NCBI GenBank assembly: GCA_021784765.1
Contig: JAJYHN010000139.1
Coordinates: forward strand, 1 to 44,580
Direction: 5' to 3'
Length of the DNA: 44,580 bases
DNA from: Actinomycetes bacterium
GTDB taxonomy: Bacteria; Actinomycetota; UBA4738
Shown here: positions 37,492 through 44,580 of the stretch, in pieces
Layout of the letters: every line of letters begins with the position of its first letter
How positions within the stretch are numbered: position 1 is the first letter of the stretch
Made by a program: the position numbers and the translations under genes
The notes under the pieces: generated by a model
Told to the model about the DNA's origin: nothing
Seen by the model: the letters and a program-made list of their open reading frames with translations, nothing else
Database searches by the model: none

Positions 37492-37900
37492 GGAGCGGGC
37501 CTCCGCTCCCGTGCTTAGAGCGTGACGGCGTACCGTCCGCTCAGCACAAGCGACAGGAAGGAGGCCCTACCGGGACGAGTCCGGGTGCCGGACCTACCCG
37601 GTCTCCTCCGCTCCGACGTCGGTCCGGGCGCGCTCGCTAGGGGTCATGGCCTCGCCTTCGGGCGACGGCCGCTGCCACTGATTGAGCCGCCCGTGCCGCA
37701 CGCTCACCATGGGAGCCCACCCGAACAGATGACTGGCGCAGACGTCGCCCCTGCGTGGTCCACGCGGCCAACCGACCACCCCGGCCGTCCATCCAACGCC
37801 GGTCCTCGCCGGCGTCAAGGTCGTTCGTCCGGTTGGGCGCTCCACCTTGACCCCGGCTCCGGGCCGTCGTGTGAGGCGGCCAAGGAGGTGATGTGGACGG
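37492..37900 (+). ncRNA. Candidate novel structured non-coding RNA (strand tentative)
   Basis: Non-coding interval between rrf2 and TSUP gene with several long hairpins (37511-37547, 37560-37609, 37648-37670 with cUUCGg tetraloop, 37796-37815) and a pseudoknot-type pair of helices (37768-37774/37830-37836 with 37814-37821/37844-37851). Confidence 0.4.
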
Positions 37901-37962
37901 ACTTGACACCCGCCCGCCCTTCATAGATGACCCGGGGAGCGGCACCCCCGCCGAAAGTCCAG

Positions 37963-37991
37963 TTGACGTGCCCGCCCTGCAACCGTAGCCT
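37963..37991 (+). promoter_or_regulatory. Promoter of TSUP transporter gene
   Basis: TTGACG (37963-37968), 17-bp spacer, TAGCCT (37986-37991), same architecture as the ilv promoter. Confidence 0.6.
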
Positions 37992-38070
37992 GGGTGAGGA
38001 TACTCAAGTGTTTCGGTGGAGTTGATCGACTTTCTGGGGTCCGGCCCGGAGCTCCGCCGGAGGAGGGGCG

Positions 38071-39102
38071 ATGCACCTCGATCCGTTCGTGGCGCTGTCC
38101 GGGTTCATCGTCGGCGTCGTCGTCGGGATGACGGGGATGGGCGGCGGCGCGCTGATGACGCCGATCCTGGTGCTGCTCTTCAACGTGAACCCGCTCGCGG
38201 CGGTCTCGAGCGACCTGGTGGCCTCGATGGTCATGAAGCCTGTGGGGGCGGGGGTTCACCTGCGCCGCGGCACCGTGCGGATCGACCTCGTGCGGTGGCT
38301 GATGGTCGGGTCGGTGCCGGCCGCGTTCGCCGGCGTGTTCGTCCTGAGGGCGTTCGGGACCGGTCGGGCGGCGGCGTTCGATCTCGAGCTGGCGCTCGGG
38401 GCCACCCTGCTGCTGTCGGCCTCGCTGATCGTCGGCAAGGGCTGGCTCGCCACCCGCCGCCGTCGCGTCGAGGGCGGGGGTCTCGCCGGCCGCCGGCCCC
38501 TTCGCGTGCGACCGCTGCGCACGGTGGCGATCGGCATCGCCGGCGGGCTCATCGTCGGCATGACCTCGGTCGGCTCCGGGTCGCTGATCATCGTGGCCCT
38601 GATGCTCGTGTACCCGTCGCTCGCGGCCTCGGAGCTCGTCGGGACCGACCTCACGCAGGCCGTCCCGCTCGTCGCCTCGGCGGCGGTCGCGCACATCCTG
38701 TTCGGGGACTTCCGGCTGGGGCTCACCGCGTCCCTGCTGCTCGGGAGCTTGCCGGGGGTCTTCCTGGGCGCGCGGATGTCCTCACGCGCCCCCGACGGCG
38801 TGATCCGGCCGGCGCTGGTGTTCGTGCTGCTGGCGTCCGCGCTCCGGCTCCTCGGGATGCCCGCGTCGGTGCTCGGGCCGGTGCTGCTCGGGGTCGTGCT
38901 GGCCGGCATGCCCGCGTGGGCGCTCGTCGACGCGGCCGGCTGGCCGCGGGAGCTCTGGGCGCGCGCGGGGCTCGACCGTCGGCGCTGGATCGGGCTGCAG
39001 GCCGCGCCGGCCGCCGGCCCCATCGCCTACTTCGCCGCCGCCCGGCCGCGGCTCGCCGCGGCGGCGGTCGACCGCGACCGGGTCGAGCGCGAGGTCGCCT
39101 AG
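38071..39102 (+). CDS. TSUP family (TauE/SafE) sulfite/anion exporter-like membrane protein
   Basis: FVALSGFIVGVVVGMTGMGGGALMTPILVLLFNVNPLAAVSSDLVASMVMKPVGA and internal repeat IAGGLIVGMTSVGSGSLIIVALMLVYPSLAASELVGTDLTQAVPLV; SD GGAGGAGG upstream. Confidence 0.9.
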   Translation: MHLDPFVALSGFIVGVVVGMTGMGGGALMTPILVLLFNVNPLAAVSSDLVASMVMKPVGAGVHLRRGTVRIDLVRWLMVGSVPAAFAGVFVLRAFGTGRAAAFDLELALGATLLLSASLIVGKGWLATRRRRVEGGGLAGRRPLRVRPLRTVAIGIAGGLIVGMTSVGSGSLIIVALMLVYPSLAASELVGTDLTQAVPLVASAAVAHILFGDFRLGLTASLLLGSLPGVFLGARMSSRAPDGVIRPALVFVLLASALRLLGMPASVLGPVLLGVVLAGMPAWALVDAAGWPRELWARAGLDRRRWIGLQAAPAAGPIAYFAAARPRLAAAAVDRDRVEREVA

Positions 39103-39142
39103 ACCCTCGGCCCGCAGGAGGGCGGCGTCAGGACGGTCGATC

Positions 39143-39979
39143 TCACGCGACGGCGCCGGCCGCCCTCAGCTCCTCGAACAGGGCGCGGGCGAGCCCGGGG
39201 TTCGCCGCGACGATCCCGAGGTTCGAGGTGTTCGGGAGGTCGAACACGATGACCTCCGCCCCGGCCTCGCGCGCGATCACCGAGCCGGCGGCGACGTCCC
39301 AGGGTGCCAGCCCGAGCTCGTAGAACCCGTCGACCTGCCCGGTCGCGACCATGCAGAGGTCGAGCGCGGCCGAGCCGCTGCGGCGGATGTCGTGGACCTG
39401 CGGGAGGATCCGCACGAGGATCTCCGCCTGCCAGCGCCGCCCGCCGGCGTCGTAGGAGAAGCCGGTCGCGAGCAGCGAGCGCTCGAGCGGCCGCTCGGTG
39501 ACGTGGATGGGCTCGCCGTCGCGCCGGGCCCCGAGTCCTCGGGCGGCGGTGTAGACGACGCCGTGCGCCGAGTCGTGCACGACCCCGACCGCCGGGGCGC
39601 CGCCGACCTCCACGCCGATCGAGACGCAGAACGCGGGGTAGCGGTAGACGTAGTTGCGCGTGCCGTCCAGGGGGTCGACGACCCAGCGGACGCCGCTCGT
39701 CCCCGGCCACTCGGTGAGCTCCTCCCCGAGGATCGCGTCGCCAGGCCGTGCCCCGCGGATCGTCTCGACGATCGCTCGCTCGGCCTCGCGGTCGACCTTG
39801 GTCACCAGGTCGGCCGCCGACGACTTCAGCCCGACCTCGAGGTCCCGGCCGATCCCCGCACGGTGGACCGCGGCCCCGGCCGCAGCGGCACGTCCGGCGA
39901 GATCGAGCAGGTCGCCGACGTCGCCGAGATCTCCGAGATCCCCGAGACCCCCGAGGTCGTGCGCGCGGTCCGCGGTCAC
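39143..39979 (-). CDS. Inositol monophosphatase family protein
   Basis: DLVTKVDREAERAIVETIRGARPGDAILGEE; WVVDPLDGTRNYVYRYPAFCVSIGVE; GLAPWDVAAGSVIAREAGAEV. GTG start at 39979 overlaps upstream stop (GTGA). Confidence 0.92.
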   Translation of the reverse strand: MTADRAHDLGGLGDLGDLGDVGDLLDLAGRAAAAGAAVHRAGIGRDLEVGLKSSAADLVTKVDREAERAIVETIRGARPGDAILGEELTEWPGTSGVRWVVDPLDGTRNYVYRYPAFCVSIGVEVGGAPAVGVVHDSAHGVVYTAARGLGARRDGEPIHVTERPLERSLLATGFSYDAGGRRWQAEILVRILPQVHDIRRSGSAALDLCMVATGQVDGFYELGLAPWDVAAGSVIAREAGAEVIVFDLPNTSNLGIVAANPGLARALFEELRAAGAVA

Positions 39980-40284
39980 CGGTGCGGCGCGGCCGCCGGG
40001 GCCCGCCCGGCGACCTCCCACACGGCGGCGGTCGGCTCGGCGCCGGCCTCGCGGAACACCGACGCCCCTCCGGCTCCCCGTCCGGTCGCCGCGGCGGCGG
40101 CCGGCGCCGCCTCGGAGGTCCAGACGGAGGCGAGCCGCCACCGCGCCGGATCGTTCGGGTCCCGCAGCAGGAAGGTCTCGATCAGGCCGTCGGGCAGGTC
40201 ACGCATCGTCAACTCGGCGAAGGCTTGGCGCAGCACGCCCTCCTTCTCCGGCGCCACGTGGGCCTCGAGGATGGTCACGATCAT
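39976..40284 (-). CDS. Small ABM-like (antibiotic biosynthesis monooxygenase/dimeric alpha-beta barrel) protein
   Basis: MIVTILEAHVAPEKEGVLRQAFAELTMRDLPDGLIETFLLRDPNDPARWRLASVWTSEAA. Confidence 0.62.
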   Translation of the reverse strand: MIVTILEAHVAPEKEGVLRQAFAELTMRDLPDGLIETFLLRDPNDPARWRLASVWTSEAAPAAAAATGRGAGGASVFREAGAEPTAAVWEVAGRAPAAAPHR

Positions 40285-40397
40285 CGGCGTCCCTCCTCGG
40301 CACCCGCGACCGCGAGGCGCCGACGTCCCGAACGATACACAATGTGCGTGGGGCGGGCCGCGGCCGGGGGCCGGGATCCTGGCCCCCGGAGGGCGAG

Positions 40398-41816
40398 GTG
40401 GAACGGGTCGGGCCGCAGGACGCGTCGTTCTTCTACCTGGAGACGCCGGCCGTGCACCAGCACGTCGGCGGAGTCCAGATCCTCGATCCGTCGACCTGCT
40501 CGGCGGGCGAGCCCTCGATCGACGAGCTGCGCCGGCTGATCCTCTCTCGGCTGCATCTCGCGCCGCGTTTCCGCCAGCGGGTGGTGTTCCCGCCGGTGCC
40601 GCTCAGCCGGCCGCGATGGGTGGACGACGAACGATTCGACCCCGACTTCCACATCCGGCGGGCGGCGCTGCCCTCGCCCGGCGGGCGGCGCCAGCTCACG
40701 GACTACGTGCAGCGGGTGATCTCGCGCCCGCTCGACCGCAGCAAGCCCCTGTGGGAGCTCTATCTGATCGAGGGGCTCGAGGGAGGCCGGGCCGCCATCC
40801 TCACGAAGATCCACCACGCCATGGTCGACGGCGTGTCCGCGATGGACATCGCGACGGTCCTGTTCGACACCACGCCGAACCTGCACATCCTGGAGCCGCC
40901 GCCGTGGGTGCCCGAGCCGCTCCCGGCGAGGGCCGAGCTGCTGCGCGAGGCCGTCCGCGACGCGGTGGCCGATCCGCTCGGCGCGGTCGCCGAGGCGATC
41001 GGGCGGGTCGTCACGGCGCCCTCGCGCGCCGCCGGGCAGGTGCGCGAGGTCGCCGCCGGGGTTCGCGAGATCCTCGGCGCCGGCACCCCGCCGGACTCGC
41101 CCCTGAACCAGCGCGTGGGGCCGAACCGCCGCTTCGCGATGGCCGAGGCGCCGGTGAGCGACTTCCGGGCGGTGAAGCGGGCTCTCGGCGGCACCGTGAA
41201 CGACGTGGTGCTCGCCACCGTGGCGGGGGCGCTGCATCGCCTGTACCGGCACCGGCGACTCCCCGTGCGGGGCGCCAGCCTCCGCGCGATGGTGCCGATC
41301 TCGGTGCGCGGCAAGGACCAGCGCGACGGCCTCGGCAACCGCCTCTCCACGCTGTTCGTCGACCTGCCGATCGGGCGGATGGGCCCGCGCCGCCGCCTCG
41401 CGCTCATCCGCGAGACCACGCGGAACCTCAAGGAGTCCCGGCAGGCGGTCGGCGCGGAGTTCTTCATGAACATCGGGCTGTGGGCGCCGCCGACCATCCA
41501 TGCGACCGCGGCGCGCCTCGCCGCGCGGACCCGGATGTTCAACCTCGTGGTCTCGAACGTCCCCGGCCCGCAGATCCCGCTGTACATCTGCGGGGCGCGG
41601 CTGCTCGCCCTGTACCCGATCATGCCGCTCGGGGAGACCGTGGGGCTCTCGGTCGCCGTCACGAGCCTCGGCGGGACGATGGCCTTCGGCCTGGTCGGCG
41701 ACTGGGACGCGCTGCCGGACATCGAGGTGCTGGCCGACGGCATCCGCGAGTCGATCGGCGAGCTGAAGGAGGCCGCGGCCGGGAGGCGGAGGGGCGCCGC
41801 CGCGGGGGCGGCCTAG
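40398..41816 (+). CDS. Wax ester synthase/diacylglycerol acyltransferase (WS/DGAT) family
   Basis: VGPQDASFFYLETPAVHQHVGGVQILDP; ILTKIHHAMVDGVSAMDIATVLFDTTP (HHxxxDG); NVPGPQIPLYICGARLLALYPIMPL. Start proposed at GTG 40398. Confidence 0.92.
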   Translation: MERVGPQDASFFYLETPAVHQHVGGVQILDPSTCSAGEPSIDELRRLILSRLHLAPRFRQRVVFPPVPLSRPRWVDDERFDPDFHIRRAALPSPGGRRQLTDYVQRVISRPLDRSKPLWELYLIEGLEGGRAAILTKIHHAMVDGVSAMDIATVLFDTTPNLHILEPPPWVPEPLPARAELLREAVRDAVADPLGAVAEAIGRVVTAPSRAAGQVREVAAGVREILGAGTPPDSPLNQRVGPNRRFAMAEAPVSDFRAVKRALGGTVNDVVLATVAGALHRLYRHRRLPVRGASLRAMVPISVRGKDQRDGLGNRLSTLFVDLPIGRMGPRRRLALIRETTRNLKESRQAVGAEFFMNIGLWAPPTIHATAARLAARTRMFNLVVSNVPGPQIPLYICGARLLALYPIMPLGETVGLSVAVTSLGGTMAFGLVGDWDALPDIEVLADGIRESIGELKEAAAGRRRGAAAGAA

Positions 41817-41842
41817 CGGTACAGGCCGAGCGGCTCCGGCCT

Positions 41843-42409
41843 TTACAGGTACTGGCCGGAGCGGTCCTCGCGGGCCGGGGCCGCCTGCGCCGGACCGGGC
41901 AGGCCACGACGCTGCAGCTGCTCGAGCTGGGCACGGGCCGCCATCTGCTGCGCCCAGATCGCCGCCTGGATCCCGTGGAACAGCCCCTCGAGCCAGCCGA
42001 CCAGCTGGGCCTGCGCGACCCGGATCTCCGACTCGGTCGGGACGCCTTCGATCGAGGGCGCCAGGGCCTCGAGCTCGCGCTGCAGCTCCTCGGACAGGAC
42101 CTCGCGGAGCTCCTTCACGGCGCGCTCGTAGATCTCGCGCAGCAGCCGCCGGCCCCGCTCGTCCGGCGGCGCCTGGCGCGTCTCCTCCAGCAGCTCGCGC
42201 ACCATCGCGGCGATCCGCACGACCTTGTCGGGCTCGGCGACGAACCGCTCGGCCCGCTCCTCCGCCTGGCGCGCGCCGCCCTCGGCGGCCTCTGCCCGGG
42301 CGCGCGCGAGCTGCTGCGCCGCCAGCTGCTGGGCGACGACCTCGGCCATCGGGGAGGGCGAACCGGCGCCGCCGAGCGCCGGCCGACCCTCTGCGTCCTG
42401 TTCGTTCAC
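41843..42409 (-). CDS. bpa: Bacterial proteasome activator Bpa/PafE-like (DUF2587)
   Basis: Helical core RVAQAQLVGWLEGLFHGIQAAIWAQQMAARAQLEQL and C-terminal ...DRSGQYL, the HbYX-type GQYL motif known from mycobacterial PafE. Confidence 0.88.
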   Translation of the reverse strand: MNEQDAEGRPALGGAGSPSPMAEVVAQQLAAQQLARARAEAAEGGARQAEERAERFVAEPDKVVRIAAMVRELLEETRQAPPDERGRRLLREIYERAVKELREVLSEELQRELEALAPSIEGVPTESEIRVAQAQLVGWLEGLFHGIQAAIWAQQMAARAQLEQLQRRGLPGPAQAAPAREDRSGQYL

Positions 42410-42496
42410 AGAGCACACGGTAGCAGCCGCGGGTCGGGGAAGCGGCACACGCGCTTCGGCCTCTCGCCGCTGGCGCCAGGACCGCGCCGGCCGCGC

Positions 42497-43453
42497 TCAG
42501 CCCCTCGCGCGTCCGGCCGTCGCGAGCCAGGCCGACACCGACCCCAGCCAGCGGTCGGGCGCCTCGAGCTGCGGCACGTGGCCGAGGTCGGGGTACACCT
42601 CGAGGCTCCAGTCCTCGTGGCCCTGCACGGCGAGCTCGGCGACGACCCTCGGGACCAGGCGGTCGACGCCGCCGTGCAGCACGAGCGCCGGCGTGCCCAC
42701 CCGCCGGACCAGCTCGCGGTAGCGCCACGGCCGAAGGTGGGCCCGGACGATGGAGCGGGTCGCCGTCGAGACCGCCAGCTCGGCCTCGCGCGAGCCGATT
42801 CGGGCCGCGAGCAGGTCGGCCTCGAGCGCCACCACCGCGGGGTCGATCGCTCGCGGGTCGGCGGCGATCGTCTCGAAGGTCTCCCGCAGCATCCCGTCGG
42901 GTCCGAGACGTCGCTCCCAGAACGACATCGCCTCGGGCCCGAGCAGGCTGCTGCCCGAGATCAGGAACCCGGCGGCGATCCGCAGCGACAGCCGGCCGGC
43001 CCAGCGCGGAGGGCGGGGGAAGGCGGCGTTGGTGAGCACCAGCCGATCGACGGCCTCCGGCGCGTGGGCGGCCTCGATCAGGGCGAGCATCCCCCCCATC
43101 GAGTTCCCGACCAGCACGACCGGCGGAAGGTCCATGGCCCGCAGGAACCCGTCCAGCAGGCGCCACTGACCGGCGATCGAGGCGCGGCGCCCGGCGACGG
43201 GCGTGTGCCCGTGCCCGACGAGGTCGGGCGCCAGCACCCGGCCGTGCCGGGCCAGGCCGGGGGCGACCAGCACCCAGTTCAGGTGCGAGCCGCCGAGCCC
43301 GTGCACCAGCACGAACGTCGGGCCGCCGGCCGGGCCCTCCCACTCCAGATAGTGGACGGGCCCGCGGACGTCGGCCCAGCGGCCGGCCGGCAGCCCGAGG
43401 GCGCGCGCCGCGGGAGAGGGGTCGTGCGAGCGGTGGGGATCCTGCGGATTCAT
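42497..43453 (-). CDS. Alpha/beta-fold hydrolase
   Basis: FVLVHGLGGSHLNWVLVAPGLARHGRVLAPDLVGHGHTPV; VLVGNSMGGMLALIEAAHAPEAV; LVLHGGVDRLVPRVVAELA; LEVYPDLGHVPQLEAPDRW. Confidence 0.92.
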   Translation of the reverse strand: MNPQDPHRSHDPSPAARALGLPAGRWADVRGPVHYLEWEGPAGGPTFVLVHGLGGSHLNWVLVAPGLARHGRVLAPDLVGHGHTPVAGRRASIAGQWRLLDGFLRAMDLPPVVLVGNSMGGMLALIEAAHAPEAVDRLVLTNAAFPRPPRWAGRLSLRIAAGFLISGSSLLGPEAMSFWERRLGPDGMLRETFETIAADPRAIDPAVVALEADLLAARIGSREAELAVSTATRSIVRAHLRPWRYRELVRRVGTPALVLHGGVDRLVPRVVAELAVQGHEDWSLEVYPDLGHVPQLEAPDRWLGSVSAWLATAGRARG

Positions 43454-43560
43454 CGGTGTTCCGACCGAGAGCCTACGACGGGGGCGCCGCTCGCGCCCAC
43501 GATGGCCGCTTGCGGCCGCGGGCCGGGCCCGGCGGCGGGCCCGAGGGGAACCGGCTCACC

Positions 43561-44580
43561 TCACATCACGCCGAGGCCCCCGAGGCTCGCCATCAGGTCG
43601 CTCCGGGCGTCCGGGTCGCAGACGGCGTCGATCACGGCCGGCCGGCCCTCCGCCGCGGCCGCCGCGGCCCGCTCGAGGGCGCCGTGCACCTCGTCGTGCG
43701 CGGTCACGCGCTCGCCGTGGCCGCCGGCGGCCTCGGCCAGCAGGTCGTAGCGCATGGCCGAGGCGGCGGCCGTCTCGGCGCGGCCGGCGCCCGGATGGGC
43801 GTGCTCGTGGACGTCCCCCCACCCGCCGTTGTTCACGACGACGACGACGATCCCGAGCCGACCCCTCGCCGCGGTGTCCAGCTCCATCGCCGACATGCCG
43901 AACGCCCCGTCGCCGGTGAACAGGAACACCGGCTCGTCCGGGCGCGCCGCCTTCGCCGCGACCGCGAACGGCAGCCCGATGCCGAGCGTCCCCATGGCCG
44001 AGCCGATGAACAGGTTCGTCCCCGGCCGGTGGGCCCTCGAGAATGCGAGGCCCCACACCACGCTGTCGCCGCCGTCGGAGACGAACGTCCCCGGCCCGAG
44101 CCCGTCGGCGAAGCGCGCCACCTCGCGCGCCAGCCACCCCGGGTGGATCCCGTTCGCCGGCCGCTCGCACTGCGCGTCCCAGGTGGACAGGCTCGCGGCG
44201 GCGGCCTGCCGCGTCTCGTCTGCCCAGCCGCCGAACGCGTCGGGCTCGCCGGGCCAGGCCTCCGTCAGCGCCTCGAGCGTCGCCGCCACGTCGCCGGCGA
44301 GGGCGATCTCGGGCCGGCGCAGGCCGCCGAGGTGCTCGGGACGCACGTCGACCTGGATGATGGTTTGCCCGGGCGGGAACAGCGGCGGCCCGCCGTAGAG
44401 CGTGTTCGCGTTGAACGCCGACCCCAGCACCAGCGCCACGTCCGCGGAGGCCAGCGCGACGCCGCCGTGCACGAGGCCGCCGGCGCATCGAGGGTGGTCG
44501 TCGTCGAGGAGCCCGCGCGCGGCCGATGTCGTGGTCACCGGGATCCCGGTCAGCTCGGCGAACGCCCGCAGCGCGGGGCC
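43561..44580 (-). CDS. Acetolactate-synthase-like thiamine pyrophosphate enzyme (N-terminus beyond window)
   Basis: DVALVLGSAFNANTLYGGPPLFPPGQTIIQVDV; TFVSDGGDSVVWG; AMGTLGIGLPFAVAAKAARPDEPVFLFTGDGAFGMSAMELDTAARGRLGIVVVVVNNGGWG; frame open to window end. Confidence 0.9.
   Translation of the reverse strand, partial: GPALRAFAELTGIPVTTTSAARGLLDDDHPRCAGGLVHGGVALASADVALVLGSAFNANTLYGGPPLFPPGQTIIQVDVRPEHLGGLRRPEIALAGDVAATLEALTEAWPGEPDAFGGWADETRQAAAASLSTWDAQCERPANGIHPGWLAREVARFADGLGPGTFVSDGGDSVVWGLAFSRAHRPGTNLFIGSAMGTLGIGLPFAVAAKAARPDEPVFLFTGDGAFGMSAMELDTAARGRLGIVVVVVNNGGWGDVHEHAHPGAGRAETAAASAMRYDLLAEAAGGHGERVTAHDEVHGALERAAAAAAEGRPAVIDAVCDPDARSDLMASLGGLGVM

Noticed and set aside
37492-37509. GGAGCGG-GCCT-CCGCTCC hairpin as intrinsic terminator of rrf2
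   Set aside because: No T-tract follows on either strand; retained only as part of the structured region.
37492-37900. RNase P RNA, tmRNA, SRP RNA or cobalamin riboswitch
   Set aside because: Lacks GAGGAAAGTCCGGGC/ACAGAA (RNase P), tmRNA ends, SRP loop motif and the B12-box context; the isolated GCCACTG at ~37674 lacks flanking conserved elements.
37522-37926. 134-aa plus-strand ORF (and 37594-37845 minus ORF) in the structured intergenic region
   Set aside because: No SD, no domain-like sequence, Pro/Arg/Ser-biased; nucleotide-level structure explains the region better than coding.
37903-37929. Second promoter TTGACA...TAGATG upstream of TSUP gene
   Set aside because: -35 is perfect but the spacer to TAGATG is only 15 bp; weaker than TTGACG-17-TAGCCT, so not listed as a feature.
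39392-43750. 1452-aa plus-strand ORF
   Set aside because: Runs antisense to IMPase, Bpa and hydrolase genes and out of frame with WS/DGAT; low-complexity composition indicates a spurious GC-driven ORF.

Overview
A ~44.6 kb window of very GC-rich, gene-dense DNA that looks like chromosomal sequence from a high-GC actinobacterium (inference from codon usage, a Bpa/PafE-type proteasome activator ending in GQYL, a WS/DGAT acyltransferase and F420-type oxidoreductases). The core is a minus-strand branched-chain amino-acid (BCAA) superoperon, ilvB-ilvN-ilvC-leuA-leuC-leuD-leuB-cimA (about 16.1 kb down to 6.5 kb), with ilvD nearby. Its 5' end carries an unlisted attenuator that reads directly from sequence: a TTGACC-17-TAGCAT promoter, an 18-aa leader peptide MSGNQVVLASLLVLVLIT, a long hairpin starting at its stop codon, and an intrinsic terminator with a U-tract. 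Other content: pentose-phosphate genes (gnd, zwf, tkt), a VapBC toxin-antitoxin pair with a palindromic operator, a surface-glycan cluster (GT2, GT39-like, GH30-like), secreted/lipoprotein genes, an Rrf2 regulator, an amidase, a TSUP transporter, IMPase, WS/DGAT, Bpa and partial aminotransferase and TPP-enzyme genes at the edges. The least explained signal is a ~400-nt non-coding interval (about 37.49-37.90 kb) packed with long perfect or nested hairpins and a pseudoknot topology, a candidate novel structured RNA. Two genes appear frameshifted. No rRNA, tRNA, CRISPR array or transposase was recognised.
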